64,000 nt of DNA, taken from NCBI GenBank assembly GCA_963726375.1, contig CAVSCE010000008.1:248001-312000 (forward strand). Direction: 5' to 3'. The translations under genes were made by a program, and so were the position numbers. Each line of letters begins with the position of its first letter. Within the stretch, counting starts at the first letter, position 1. The DNA is from UTCFX2 sp963726375. Its GTDB lineage: Bacteria; Chloroflexota; Anaerolineae; Anaerolineales; UBA4823. The notes beneath the pieces are model-generated. The model ran no database searches. It saw only the letters and a list, made by a program, of their open reading frames with translations, and was not told the origin of the DNA. Below are positions 1 through 10,639 of the stretch, one piece after another.

Positions 1-1104
1 AACATCCCCGCCACAAATGCGCCCATTCCTACTGCGGCCACCATGAATCCCAGCTGGCTGATCGTCGAATACGCCAGCACTTTCTTAATATCAAACTGCC
101 CAACTGCGATTGTTGCAGCAAAAAGGGCTGTCAGCGCACCCACGATTGCAACGATATTCTGCGCCTGCGGCGCCAGCACATACAGCTCTGCCGAGCGTGC
201 GATCAGGTAGACGCCGGCTGTCACCATCGTGGCAGCATGGATCAGTGCCGACACCGGCGTAGGGCCTGCCATCGCGTCCGGAAGCCAGACATACAGCGGA
301 AGCTGGGCCGATTTTCCGGTGACGCCGATCAGCATGAACAGCGTAATCATCAGGATCAGGGTCGGTGCAGCCGCCGCAACTTCGGGCGCTTTTTCAAAGA
401 CGGCATGAAAATCCAGCGTCCCAAAGGCCCAAAAGATGCTGAAGATCGCCAGCAGCAATCCGAAATCCCCCACCCGGTTCACTACCATGGCCTTCTTGGC
501 TGCGAGCGAATTCCCAATGCCATCCTTGCCCTTTTCATACCAGAAACCGATCAGCAAGTATGAGCAGAGACCAACTCCTTCCCAACCAACAAAAAGCATC
601 AGATAGTTATCGCCGCTGACCAGGATCATCATCATGGCGATGAACAGGTTCATGAAGACAAAGAAGCGCCGGAAACGTTTGGGGTCGCCGTTATGACGCA
701 CATCTTCGTGCATATACCCGACCGCATAGATATGGATCAGAGTCCCAACACCGGAGACCACAAGCATCATCAATACCGACAGGGTATCCACCTGGAATGC
801 CCAGCGAACCTGCAGGTCTCCGATCGTGATCCATTCCGCCAGCGGCACAACCATCCCCTTCAGGATGACCAATCAGCGAGATGGTCAGTAATACTGATAT
901 GACGAACGCCAGGCCTGAGGCAGTGCAGGCAATCCCTCCAACAATTTTCTCTCCTGCAGTTATGCCCTTACTCTCTCCTCCCCACTCCAGGATCTTCCCA
1001 CCGAATGCCATATTGAGCAGGAGCCCAATCACTGGAAAGAACACGATCCAGGGAGCCAGGGAGAAAAATTGTGGGCCATTTGAAACAATCTCTTCGAAGA
1101 GCAT
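1..1104 (-). CDS. nuoL: NADH-quinone oxidoreductase subunit L (partial, frameshifted)
   Basis: Antiporter-like membrane subunit of complex I, involved in proton pumping. The N-terminus (MLFEEIVSN) follows a GAGAGG ribosome site and has two early membrane segments. Reading breaks near 860 and resumes in another frame with VPLAEWITIGDLQ, then MHEDVRHNGDPKRF, VGWEGVGLCSYLLIGFW and LPDAMAGPTPVSALIHAATM, the conserved core of the NuoL/MrpA family. The C-terminus lies beyond the left edge. It is the most downstream complex I gene visible; nuoM and nuoN are expected outside the window. The break is probably a sequencing indel because both sides are well conserved. Confidence 0.93.
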
Positions 1105-1174
1105 AAGCGTTCCTCTCTCGTTTTAGATCTCGGCGAATCTGTTCAGAAATCTAAAATCGGATTTGAACAATCCA

Positions 1175-1477
1175 TCATCCCTGCATTTTGTTGAGCTGAT
1201 CGACATCGATATTATGCTTGGCCTGAAAAATTGCCACGATCAGCGCCAGGCCAACTGCAACCTCGGCAGCTGCAACAGCCATCACGAAAAAGACGAAAAT
1301 CTGTCCACTCATCGACCCATAAGAACGTGCAAACGCCACAAAGACCAGGTTGGCAGAGTTGAGCATCAGCTCAATTGACATGAAGATGACAATCGCGTTG
1401 CGCCGAATTAAAACCCCCAGCGCTCCGAGGGTAAAAAGGACAATTGCCAATCCGGTGTAATATTCTACAGGCACCAT
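1175..1477 (-). CDS. nuoK: NADH-quinone oxidoreductase subunit K
   Basis: Small three-span membrane subunit of complex I, part of the proton-translocating arm. At 100 aa it has the usual family length. Visible family features are the first helix (YYTGLAIVLFTLGALGVLIRRN), the buried glutamate in IVIFMSIELMLNSANLVFVAF, and a third helix ending AEVAVGLALIVAIF. It lies between nuoJ and nuoL in the canonical order and is intact. A GGAGGTGA ribosome site precedes the ATG. Confidence 0.96.
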   Translation of the reverse strand: MVPVEYYTGLAIVLFTLGALGVLIRRNAIVIFMSIELMLNSANLVFVAFARSYGSMSGQIFVFFVMAVAAAEVAVGLALIVAIFQAKHNIDVDQLNKMQG

Positions 1478-1557
1478 CGTATCACCTCCAACTTTTTTCT
1501 TCCCAATCCTTTACCCGATCCCTTTCCTTAACGAATAAATGGGCAGATGGATAGGTG

Positions 1558-2085
1558 TCATTGTTTCGCAGCATTCGCATTTTTTTCGCGTTTTTTCGTC
1601 AGCACGATCGCGCCGATCATCGCAACCAGGAGCAAAATCGAGATCAACTCAAACGGCAGCAAGTAGGTGCTGAATAAGGTTTCACCGATCGCTTCTGGCG
1701 TGCCAAAACCGATGGGTGCCGCGCTCGCCGGTGCACCACTCCCCATCCGGAAGATGAGCAGGATTCCTGCCTCCAGGATCAGGATTCCGCCCAACACATA
1801 CGCCAAAGGACGCTGCCAGGCAAGCGTTCCGGTAGTCCCGAGTTTCTCTGCACCTAAAAGCATGATCACGAATAAGAACAGCACCATGATTGCTCCAGCA
1901 TATACGGCAACCTGGGTCAAAGCAATGAATGGGGCTTCAAGCAGCAAATAGAAAACCGCGACCGCAGTAAAGTTGAGGATCAAATTCAAAGCTGCATATA
2001 CAGCATTCTTGCTCAGCAGCAGACCAATCGCAGATGCGACCGCCACCAGAGCCAGCCCGAAGAACAGAATGTATTCAAGGGTCAT
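1558..2085 (-). CDS. nuoJ: NADH-quinone oxidoreductase subunit J
   Basis: Membrane subunit of complex I, 175 aa, about five membrane helices. The stretch LNFTAVAVFYLLLEAPFIALTQVAVYAGAIMVLFLFVIMLL is the family signature, including the pi-bulge helix region that links quinone chemistry to pumping. The C-terminus ends in a lysine-rich cytoplasmic tail (LTKKREKNANAAKQ). It sits between nuoI and nuoK in the canonical order and is intact. Confidence 0.95.
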   Translation of the reverse strand: MTLEYILFFGLALVAVASAIGLLLSKNAVYAALNLILNFTAVAVFYLLLEAPFIALTQVAVYAGAIMVLFLFVIMLLGAEKLGTTGTLAWQRPLAYVLGGILILEAGILLIFRMGSGAPASAAPIGFGTPEAIGETLFSTYLLPFELISILLLVAMIGAIVLTKKREKNANAAKQ

Positions 2086-2159
2086 TTGCCTACTCCGTCA
2101 TAACAAGGCTGCTGCTTTTCGGCTTTTGTTTGTTCCGTAAGCTGGCAGCTCTGCCGCCA

Positions 2160-2666
2160 TTAATCCTTAGGATTTTCCATCACCGGTATTGAGCGTGTAA
2201 AGATCCCGGGCTCAACCTTCTGTGGGGTTGGTTGGCTGCCTTCAGGTACAGGTTCGATCAGCATATTCTTGTCATAGATTGTGCTGCGGCGATCATAGAA
2301 GGAAAGCTCATAATTGTCGCCCAGTACGATCGCTTCGGTTGGGCAGGCATCCTCACAATACCCGCAAAAAATGCACCTCATCATATTGATCTCATAAACC
2401 CTGGCGTAGCGTTCTCCAGGCGAATAGCGCTCATCATCCGTATTGTCAGCGGCTTCTACAAAGATCGCGTCTGCCGGGCAGGCTGCCGAACATAGTGAGC
2501 ACCCGATGCATTTCTCCAGGCCATTTTCATAACGCTTCAGCACATGGCGGCCTTTAAACCGCTGGCGCACAGGGCGCTTCTCTTCCGGGTACTGGATGGT
2601 CACAGGTTTGGAGATCATTTCTCGAAATGTCGTCGCCAAACCACGGGCAATTTCCTTAACAAACAT
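2160..2666 (-). CDS. nuoI: NADH-quinone oxidoreductase subunit I (2x[4Fe-4S])
   Basis: Peripheral-arm ferredoxin-like subunit that carries electrons on two [4Fe-4S] clusters towards NuoB and quinone. Both cluster motifs are complete: CIGCSLCSAACPADAI at about residues 53-68 and CIFCGYCEDACPTEAI at about 97-112. The length (168 aa) fits the family. The N-terminal amphipathic segment (FVKEIARGLATTFREM) matches the membrane-anchoring helix. Intact, between nuoH and nuoJ. Confidence 0.96.
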   Translation of the reverse strand: MFVKEIARGLATTFREMISKPVTIQYPEEKRPVRQRFKGRHVLKRYENGLEKCIGCSLCSAACPADAIFVEAADNTDDERYSPGERYARVYEINMMRCIFCGYCEDACPTEAIVLGDNYELSFYDRRSTIYDKNMLIEPVPEGSQPTPQKVEPGIFTRSIPVMENPKD

Positions 2667-2733
2667 TGCTTTCCTCCAAAACGCTTACGTCTCCGCGAAT
2701 TTCAGCTCAAATTCGCACGTTTAACGAATACCA

Positions 2734-3750
2734 TTATTGGACCATTCCCAATGCAAACATCACCACCGCCGTCAGGAAAACACTAAAAAGTGCTAAAGGC
2801 AGCATGACCTTCCAGCCCAGCTTCATCAATTGATCATAGCGGACGCGCGGCAGTGTTGCCCGAACCCATATGATCCCATAGAGCAGCACAAACACCTTGA
2901 GGAACAACACAATCGGTCCCATCCAGGGCCATCGATCGGTGATAAATGGAAATCGAAAGCCTCCCAGGAAGAGCGATGCTGCAATTGCGCTCACAACGAT
3001 CATCTTGGTATATTCGGTCAGCATGAACAGGGCAAACTTCATCCCGGAATATTCAACATGATAGCCTGCTGTCAGCTCCTGTTCGGCCTCGGGCATATCG
3101 AAAGGCGAGCGGTTGATCTCTGCCAGGGCAGCAATCAGGAAGATCACAAAACCGATTGGCTGATAAAGTGCAAACCATCCGACGCTTGCCTGTGTATCAA
3201 CAATCTTCGCCAGGCTTAGTGAACCAGCCATCATCACCGGGCCAACAAAAGCCAGGCCCAAAGACAGCTCGTAGCTGATCATTTGGGCTGTCGAGCGAAT
3301 CCCACCCATGGTTGCATATTTGTTATTAGAAGACCAACCTGCCAGCACAATCCCATAGACCGAAATGGATGTGACTGCTGCGATGTAGAGGATGCCAACA
3401 TTGAGATCCCCTGCAAGCGAAAGGTCGTAGGTCTGTCCAAACAAGGTGACCGAGCCCAAGGGAAGAACGCCAAGGATGACCCAGGCTGGGACTGCCGTCA
3501 TGATCGGGGCCATGAGAAAGATCAGCTTGTCCGCCTGAACAGGGATGAGCTCTTCTTTGAAAATTAATTTAATGCCATCAGCCACCGGCTGCAGAAGGCC
3601 AAGAGGTCCGGCTCGGTTAGGTCCAAAGCGGCTTTGAAACCGGCCCAGCAGCTTTCGCTCCATATAAGTCAGGTAGGCAAAGCCGGTCAGCAAGACCACA
3701 ATTAAGACCAGCGCCTTGATGATCCATTCAATCCATACGACAGGGTCCAT
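2734..3750 (-). CDS. nuoH: NADH-quinone oxidoreductase subunit H
   Basis: Eight-helix membrane subunit forming much of the quinone-binding chamber of complex I. 338 aa, intact. Signature stretches are TYMERKLLGRFQSRFGPNRAGP near residue 28, the loop AEINRSPFDMPEAEQELTAGYHVEYSGM near 211, and WVRATLPRVRYDQLMKLGWK near 293. It lies between nuoG and nuoI. No frameshift is seen over 1 kb, unlike its upstream neighbours. Confidence 0.97.
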   Translation of the reverse strand: MDPVVWIEWIIKALVLIVVLLTGFAYLTYMERKLLGRFQSRFGPNRAGPLGLLQPVADGIKLIFKEELIPVQADKLIFLMAPIMTAVPAWVILGVLPLGSVTLFGQTYDLSLAGDLNVGILYIAAVTSISVYGIVLAGWSSNNKYATMGGIRSTAQMISYELSLGLAFVGPVMMAGSLSLAKIVDTQASVGWFALYQPIGFVIFLIAALAEINRSPFDMPEAEQELTAGYHVEYSGMKFALFMLTEYTKMIVVSAIAASLFLGGFRFPFITDRWPWMGPIVLFLKVFVLLYGIIWVRATLPRVRYDQLMKLGWKVMLPLALFSVFLTAVVMFALGMVQ

Positions 3751-3791
3751 CGTAATCCTCGATCGTCAATATCCCATTCCAGGCAACCATT

Positions 3792-6415
3792 TCAGCTGCC
3801 AGGTTTGATCTCGATGAGTGCGGGAGCGCTGATTGGCAGGCCAAAGCTGCGTGGGATCAGCGCCACCCGCTCAGGCAGGGACTTATCCAGGCGGGCCTGA
3901 ATGATTGCCATCTGGTTCGAGTTGCTGAAAGTGACTCTCACCATCGCGCCGTCAGCAACTTTCAACCTCCCAGCATCTTCTACATTCAGCAGTATGAAAG
4001 GCTCTCCAATTCTCTGCCGCAGTAAACCGGAAGGCGTCAACGTTGAACCACGATCAAAAAGGCGCGTGATCGGGAAAGCCATCAAGCCGAGCACTGGCAG
4101 CTTGAATTCCAGGACCTTCGGCCAGGTAATTAAGGGTTGGCTGACCTTTCCACCCTGTAAATGCGTCCCCTGACCCTGCTTGTTTTCATAGCTTGTCCCG
4201 CCGTAATACAAATCTGATCGGCCGATGATCGGCCACTGTTCATCGCCTTCCGACAGTTGTTGATAATGAATCCCTGCGAAAGCCGGGTTTTCTTTCTCAA
4301 TCTGATTAAAAACTGCAACCGCGCTCCTGCTGCCAATCCCATCCAGGCCAAGCCGTTCGGCGATCAAGGCAGGGATTAAGAAATCCATCTGCGGTCCAAC
4401 CAGAAATGGGCTGGGTTGGGTCAAAACAGCGGCATCGCGCGTCCCGGGTGCTTCCACTTTCTGCGGCAGTGCTGTCGTCGCCTGCACAGCAGGGTAATAG
4501 CGCTGCACGCGCCTCTCGCTGGATATATAGCTGCCTTCCCTCTCCATCCAGGATTGGGCCGGAAACACAACATCTGCCAGCCGGGCTGTCTGAGAAAGGG
4601 TCAGGTCCTGGACAATGACAAATTTATCACCCCCAAAGGCAGCCTGGAAGGCCGGATCGTCGCTTACTGGATCTGCGGCGATGATATACAGGGTTTCTGC
4701 CTGGCTCATACTGTCCATCAGGTCGTTGCTGGGCATCCACCCCAGCTCCCATGCGCCCTGGTCATTCGCGCGCGGCCAGACTCCTAAAAGCCCATTGTTC
4801 GGTCTACCGACATGGTTGGTTTCGAGCAGCAGGTTGGCGCAGGCCTTCGCCAGCAATTCGGTTTCGGCCAGGCCCATCCCATCGCTTCCAAACATGACGA
4901 CTGCGTTTTCGGCTTGGGCGAATACCCTGGCTGCGGCTCTCAGGTCCTTTCTTGCCGCCAAATCCCGGACCGATTCGGGCAAATCGATCGTATTCTGAAG
5001 AAGCGCATTTGCCATCGCAAGAACTGCGGCTGCCGCTGAGCCAAATGGATAATGAACTGAATATTTGGCAGCTCTTTCCAGCTTGGTCTCCCGCGAGTTC
5101 AAAACGATCACCGCAGCCCCCCGATCAGCTGCCTGCTTGACTCGCAGCCAGTAGATCGGCGCCTCCTGCTCGAGGTCGCACCCAACCACAAGGATCGCAT
5201 CCGGTCGATCCGGATTTGCCCCATTTCCTAATTCTCCTAAATTCGTCCCTGGGAAAAAACCGAATTTGGATGTCAGATCACCACCGGACATGTGGGTAAA
5301 GAGAGCTGTGGAGCCACCCAGGCTCAGGGTGAACTTCCGCAGGTTAAACAGGTCTTCGTTGGACAGACGCCCGCCAGCCAGCGTCAGCAAACCGGCACTG
5401 GATGCGCGCAGACGCTCTGAAACCAGATCAAGCGCCTCATCCCATGAAACCTGCTCCAGCTCGCCATTCTTGCGCACCAACGGCTGCTGCAGCCTTTCGG
5501 GGCCTGCCTCTGCGTAACGATATCCAAACCGGCCCTTATCGCAAATCCAGATCTCATTTACTGACTTCGTTCTGGCGCGGCATCACCCGTTTGACTACCC
5601 ACTCTCCCCCTGAGACGGCTTCCCGACGAACATTCAAGGTCAGGTTGCAGCCTACCGGGCAGTGGCTGCAGATTGAAGCTGCTGCTCGAAGCTCCCAAGG
5701 CCGGGCTCGGAAGCGAAAATCCATGGTCGTCAACGCGCCGACGGGGCAGATGTCCGTGGTGTTGCCGGACCAGTACGAATCAAATCCCGGTTCGGAACAC
5801 GTCATGATCTCCAGAGACCGCCCGCGCTGCGAAAAACCAATCACGGGATCGTCTGCTATGTCTTTCTGAAACCGCACACAGCGCCCGCATTGGATGCAGC
5901 GCTCTCGGTCCAGCATGATCAGCTCGCCGAGTGGGTGATGCTTGGCCAGGTGTTTCTTTTCATCAAATAAATAACGGCTCTCACCCGGGCCGTAACCCAG
6001 TGTGAGGTTCTGGAGTGGACATTCACCGCCCTTGTCGCAGACCGGGCAATCCAACGGATGGGATGTGAGCAGGAACTCGAGGATATCTTCACGGCCGGCT
6101 TTCACTTTTTCGGTGGCTCCCAGCACGACCATCCCCTGAGAGACAGGTGTTGTGCAGGCCGTCTCCAGCTTTGAACCGAACTGAACCTTTGGGGATGCCA
6201 TCCGGCTCGAGAACCGCGGCTCCTGTTGACCGATCCAAGACTGGCCGTCCAATCTCCACCAGGCACATCCGGCACATCCCCACCGGCTCCATCTTAGGAT
6301 GGTAGCAGAATACCGGGATATCAACACCTGCTTTTTTTGCTGCATCCACCACAAGCGTCCCTTCTGGGACTTCAACAGGGATGCCATCGATTTTCAAAGT
6401 GACCAACTTTGCCAT
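3792..6415 (-). CDS. nuoG: NADH-quinone oxidoreductase subunit G (two frameshifts)
   Basis: Large Fe-S subunit of the NADH-dehydrogenase module. The N-terminus shows a [2Fe-2S] loop (CYHPKMEPVGMCRMCLVEIG), then HPLDCPVCDKGGECPLQ, CIQCGRCVRFQKD and CSHCPVGCNL cluster motifs. The C-terminal part (from about 5550 leftwards) is a molybdopterin-oxidoreductase-type domain. Reading shifts near 6190 and again near 5560. After the second break the frame continues VNEIWICDKGRFGYRY, as expected, so one gene is annotated. Both shifts look like single-base indels. Confidence 0.92.
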
Positions 6416-6458
6416 AGTCGTCCTTTAACTCTCGCCCGATCTGTTCTCGGTGAAATCC

Positions 6459-7739
6459 CTAATCAGCGCTGACAGACTGCATCTGGTTAACTGCTGCCTC
6501 GAAATCTCCACGAAATCTCTCAATTCCGGATGTGACTGCCTCAATTGAAAATTCTCCTAACGCACACAAGCACTTCCCGCGCACCTGGTTGGCGACATCA
6601 TAAAGCAGCGCCACATCCTCGGGTTGCGCTCTTCCGCGGCTGATCCGCTCCGTAAGATGCGACATCCAGAATGTCCCTTCCCGGCAGGGCGTGCATTTAC
6701 CGCACGACTCATGCTTGAAGAAATGCATGGTCTTTTCAATCAGCCAGGGAATGCTGACCGAGTTCGTCAATGATGATCACAGAAGCACTGCCAAGCTGAC
6801 CGCCCACGTTCGGTACACTTTCATAATCCATAGGGGTATCCAGCGCCTGTTCATTAGCTACAATTAAAGTGGAACTCGCACCTGCAGACATGATCGCTTT
6901 AATCTTCCGGCCCTTCGGGCAATCCACCGCCATGCTCGTAGATCAGCTCTCGAAAAGTAGCTCCAAGCGGAAGCTCATAGTTACCTGGCCTGTTAATGCA
7001 TCCCGAAAGCGAAAAAATCTTTACACCTGGACTTTTTTCGGTGCCCATCGTACGAAACCAATCCGAGCCGCGCAAGAGGATCAGCGGCAGATTTGCCAGA
7101 GTCTCGACATTGTTCACAACAGTGGGCTTACCAAAGAGCCCAAAAGACGGTGGGAAAGGTGGGCGCAGCCGCGGCTGTCCCAGCTTACCTTCGAGCGATT
7201 CCAACAGCGCCGTCTCCTCTCCGCAGATGTATGCACCTGCGCCAAGGTGGGTGTGGATGCGCAGCGAGTAATCGCTGCCGAAAAGCTTTTTACCCAATAT
7301 CCCCGCCGCTTCCAGGGCTGCAATCTGGCGGTCCAATCTTTCAGCCAGCTGCCAGAACTCGCCTCGCAGGTATACATATGCTTCATTTGCCTGGACCGCA
7401 TAGGCACAGATCGCCATCCCTTCGAGGAACTGGTACGGATTACCTTCCATAATCTCGCGGTCTTTAAACGTCCCGGGCTCTGATTCGTCGGCATTTGCGA
7501 CGACGTAATGGGGCCAGCTGTCGGTTGTCAATAAACGACCACTTCATCCCGGTTGGGAAACCTGCACCGCCGCGGCCGCGCAACCCAGAAGCCTTGACCA
7601 TTTCGGTCACTTCGCCAGGCTTCATCTTCGTCACAGCTTGTTCGAAAGCCTGAAAGCCTTCGTGTTGTCGATAGACATCCAGGGTATCGAGATCCTGGAT
7701 ATCACGATGGCGCAGCAAAATCATCTCATTCTCTGCCAT
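6459..7739 (-). CDS. nuoF: NADH-quinone oxidoreductase subunit F (three frameshifts)
   Basis: NADH- and FMN-binding subunit of complex I. The pieces, in order, are the start MAENEMILL with SGLRGRGGAGFPTGMKWSF (FMN and NADH site), then WPHYVVANADESEPGTFKDR, GAGAYICGEETALLES and NNVETLANLP, then a link segment, and KHESCGKCTPCREG with a later cysteine (KCLCALGEF) for the [4Fe-4S] cluster. Frame changes occur near 7525, 6915 and 6755. At 6915 removing one C from GGGCCGG restores LPEGRKIKAIMSAG. Start at 7739 overlaps nuoE. Most likely one functional gene damaged by sequencing indels. Confidence 0.92.
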
Positions 7740-8254
7740 GCCCGTTCCTCCCTTGCCTGCGCGCCGCATCCAGGCGAAGCTGTTCGATTAAATTTCAGGG
7801 CATTTTCGACCGTTTGATTTTCGAAATATTCCAACCCTGCTCCCGACTGCAGCTGGAACATTGGCGCTTGATCGCACGCCGCAAGGCACATCACTGGCTC
7901 CACTGTGACTAAACCGTCTGCTGTCGTCCCTCCTGGTTGAATTCCAAGACGGCGGCAGAGCTCATTCAAAAAATTCTCGGCTCCGCGTAAAGCGCAAGGA
8001 AGGTCTGTGCAGACCTGGATGTGATATTTTCCTTTCGGCTGATCGTAATAGAGACTATAAAAACCAACAATTGACGCCACTTCCGTCGCGCTGATCCCGA
8101 GAATCTCTCCAATTTCAACCATATCGGCCCGTGTGACAAACATCTTGTCGCGCTGAGCCAGGTAAAGCAGCGGCATCACAGCCGAGCGGCGTTGCTCACC
8201 GGGGTATTTTTCAAGGATCGTTGATATCTCTTGTGCGTATTTTTCGGCCAGCAT
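7721..8254 (-). CDS. nuoE: NADH-quinone oxidoreductase subunit E (possible C-terminal frameshift)
   Basis: Thioredoxin-like [2Fe-2S] subunit of complex I. The ligand pattern is present: CTDLPC then CLAACDQAP. The start is placed at 8254 (MLAEKYAQE) because upstream residues overlap nuoD and do not look like the family. The C-terminus as read (NRTASPGCGAQ onward) looks unlike NuoE. Near 7790 another frame gives LIEQLRLDAARRQGRNGHGRE and a stop just inside nuoF, so a small indel is likely there. Translationally coupled to nuoF. Confidence 0.92.
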   Translation of the reverse strand: MLAEKYAQEISTILEKYPGEQRRSAVMPLLYLAQRDKMFVTRADMVEIGEILGISATEVASIVGFYSLYYDQPKGKYHIQVCTDLPCALRGAENFLNELCRRLGIQPGGTTADGLVTVEPVMCLAACDQAPMFQLQSGAGLEYFENQTVENALKFNRTASPGCGAQAREERAWQRMR

Positions 8255-8279
8255 GATTGCCTCCGACCTCCAGTCTGTC

Positions 8280-9524
8280 CTAACGGTCCGTATCTCCCAG
8301 GACGATATCAACCGTCCCGATAAGCAATACCAGATCCGCCACAAAGTGGCCTTTTGCGAGGACCGGAAGGATCTGCAAATTTGTAAAAGATGGTGTACGC
8401 CAATGCACCCGGTAAGGCTTAGGTCCGCCGTCGCTTTCCAGATAAACTCCCAGCTCACCACGCGGCGATTCAGTCGCCACATAAACAGAACCTTTTGGCG
8501 GGCTGAAACCTTCTGTCCACAGTTTAAAATGATGTATGACCGCTTCCATGCTGGTCCCTAATTCACTGCGGGGTGGAGGCACATATTTACGGTTATTACT
8601 GCGAACTGGACCCAACGGAAGTTTATTCAGCGCCTGCTCTACAATCCGCAGCGACTGGCGCATTTCCTCAACCCTCACCTGATAGCGCGCGAAGAGGTCG
8701 CAGCCTTGAGATGTAACTACATCAAAATCATAAAGATCGTAGCCCGAATAGGTCTGCGCTTTGCGGAGGTCATGGGCGACGCCTGAAGCCCGCAGCATGG
8801 GGCCTGTCACACCATATTGAAGCGCCGTTTCCGGCTGCAGAATCCCAATCTCTTTAGTCCGGCGCAAGAAGATTGGATTTTTTGTCAGCAAGCGCTCGTA
8901 TTCGTCGATCCGAGCTGGCAAATATTTAATAAAACTGCGCACCGCCTCTTCAAACTCCACAGGGACGTCCCGCCATAAACCGCCCGGGCGAAAATATGTG
9001 GTCATCATCCGCTGACCGCTGACCATCTCAAAGATATCCAGGATATGTTCGCGCTCGCGGAAGCAGTACAGGAAAACCGACATCGCGGCTGCATCCAGTG
9101 CATGGGTTCCCAACCAGATCAGGTGGGAAGAAATCCGCTGAAGCTCGGTGAGCAACACCCGGATCGCCTGGGCGCGTAGCGGAACATCCAGCTCAGCCAG
9201 CTTCTCGATTGCCATGCAGTAGGTCAGGTTGTTTCCGAGGTTATTCAAGTAATCCAGGCGGTCGGTCATCACCTCCGCCTTTTCATACGTTTTCGCCTCC
9301 ATGTTCTTCTCGATGCCCGTATGCAAGAAGCCAATATCCGGGATGCAGTTAATCACCTTTTCGCCGTCCAGCTCCAATAAAAGCCGAAGAACGCCGTGTG
9401 TGCTGGGATGCTGTGGCCCCATATTTAACAGCACAGTCTCTCCCTGGATGGCGCGCTCGGAAATCAAGTGCTTGATTTCATCCAGCGAAGCGGCCGTTAA
9501 GGTCGTATCAAGGTTGGTTTCCAT
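8280..9524 (-). CDS. nuoD: NADH-quinone oxidoreductase subunit D
   Basis: 49-kDa-type subunit forming the quinone site with NuoB, related to [NiFe] hydrogenase large subunits but lacking metal cysteines. 414 aa, intact. Hallmarks: NMGPQHPSTHGVLRLLLELDGE near residue 35, FLHTGIEKNMEAKTYEKA near 66, and the C-terminal stretch ESPRGELGVYLESDGGPKPYR ending DIVLGDTDR. It is separate from nuoC rather than fused. Confidence 0.97.
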   Translation of the reverse strand: METNLDTTLTAASLDEIKHLISERAIQGETVLLNMGPQHPSTHGVLRLLLELDGEKVINCIPDIGFLHTGIEKNMEAKTYEKAEVMTDRLDYLNNLGNNLTYCMAIEKLAELDVPLRAQAIRVLLTELQRISSHLIWLGTHALDAAAMSVFLYCFREREHILDIFEMVSGQRMMTTYFRPGGLWRDVPVEFEEAVRSFIKYLPARIDEYERLLTKNPIFLRRTKEIGILQPETALQYGVTGPMLRASGVAHDLRKAQTYSGYDLYDFDVVTSQGCDLFARYQVRVEEMRQSLRIVEQALNKLPLGPVRSNNRKYVPPPRSELGTSMEAVIHHFKLWTEGFSPPKGSVYVATESPRGELGVYLESDGGPKPYRVHWRTPSFTNLQILPVLAKGHFVADLVLLIGTVDIVLGDTDR

Positions 9525-9567
9525 ACTCGCTCACAATCTCAGATCCCTGGCTTCCTGAAGGCGAAGG

Positions 9568-10083
9568 CTATTCCTGGGCATACGGTTTGCGCCGGTCGAT
9601 TTCATCAAAGTTGAAGGAAAATTGGACTTCTTCATAACCTAATGGATAATCCTTGCGCAGCGGATGCCCAACCCAATCAGCGGGCATGACCAACCGCCTG
9701 AGATCCGGATGGCCTTCAAAGCGGATCCCGAACATGTCCCACAACTCGCGCTCAAACCAGTTGGCATTGGCATAGACCCCACACAGCGACGGCATCATGG
9801 GGGCATTACCGTTCAACGGTGCACGCAGACCGATGATTTGATTGCGTTTCAGGGACCGCAGGCGATAGATAACATGAAAGCGCGGCTCCTGCTCCGGCCA
9901 GTAATCCACTGCGGTCTCTTCAATCAGCAGCTCAAAATCGAGTTCGTCCCTCAAAACCTGGCAGATCGCCGGGATATGTTCCGGCAGAAGGAACAAAATA
10001 ACCTCGCCGCGAAATTCTTGCACTTCGGCTGAAAACTGTTTTTGCAGATCATCCACAATTGGTTGAAGTTCTTCGTTCATCAT
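9568..10083 (-). CDS. nuoC: NADH-quinone oxidoreductase subunit C
   Basis: 30-kDa-type subunit of the complex I connecting module. 171 aa, intact. The family signature ERELWDMFGIRFEGHPDLRR is present near residue 110, followed by DWVGHPLRKDYPLGYEEVQF. Two adjacent methionines (10083 and 10080) could each be the start. It lies between nuoB and nuoD in the usual order. Confidence 0.96.
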   Translation of the reverse strand: MMNEELQPIVDDLQKQFSAEVQEFRGEVILFLLPEHIPAICQVLRDELDFELLIEETAVDYWPEQEPRFHVIYRLRSLKRNQIIGLRAPLNGNAPMMPSLCGVYANANWFERELWDMFGIRFEGHPDLRRLVMPADWVGHPLRKDYPLGYEEVQFSFNFDEIDRRKPYAQE

Positions 10084-10154
10084 CTTTCGCTCTGTTCATC
10101 CGAGATCAAACGATCTGAGGTGGGCAGGCATCCCATTCAGTTATAGCTGCAGAA

Positions 10155-10639
10155 TTATGCCCAATCCTTCATCTTTTCTCTTTTAATCTTTTCATTCAGG
10201 GTGATTATTCCATGGATGAGCGCTTCTGGACGAGGCGGGCAGCCCGCGACATAAACATCCACAGGGACTACTTCGTCTACGCCCTGAACAATCGCGTAGT
10301 TATTAAATACACCACCGCAAGAGGCGCAGTCTCCCATTGATATCACCCATTTCGGGTCGGGCATTTGATCGTAAAGCCGGCGCAAGCACTGGTGACATCT
10401 TACGTGATAACCCGACCAGCAACGATCATCAAATCTGACTGGCGGGGACTCGCTCGCATCAGTTCCATCCCAAATCGGCTTAGATCATAATGAGAAGCCT
10501 GGGCAGCCATCATCTCAATTGCACAACAAGCCAGACCAAACAGCATAGGCCAAAGCGCATTCGAACGAGACCAATTGATCGCGTCTTCCAACCTTGTGGT
10601 CACCACGCCCATGTTCCCAAGTTTCTGCTCTATTCCCAT
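10155..10639 (-). CDS. nuoB: NADH-quinone oxidoreductase subunit B (frameshifted)
   Basis: Subunit carrying cluster N2, the last Fe-S centre before quinone. Visible ligands are the tandem cysteines in GLACCAIEMMAAQASHYDL, and later GDCASCGGVFNNY and VAGCPPRPEAL. Between VAGR and RRLYDQMPDPKW the frame is broken twice (near 10405 and 10385). The intermediate frame shows RKMSPVL, as expected, and removing one T from GTGCTTGCGCCGG restores VLRRLY. Start at 10639 (MGIEQKLG) overlaps the end of nuoA by 10 bases. Probably functional with two sequencing indels. Confidence 0.92.

Noticed and set aside
4416..5869. Long open frames on the plus strand opposite nuoG
   Set aside because: They mirror the codon pattern of a conserved gene on the other strand, have no ribosome sites and no recognisable motifs.
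6869..7483. 204-codon plus-strand frame opposite nuoF
   Set aside because: It is antisense to the conserved NADH/FMN-binding sequence, which explains its length.
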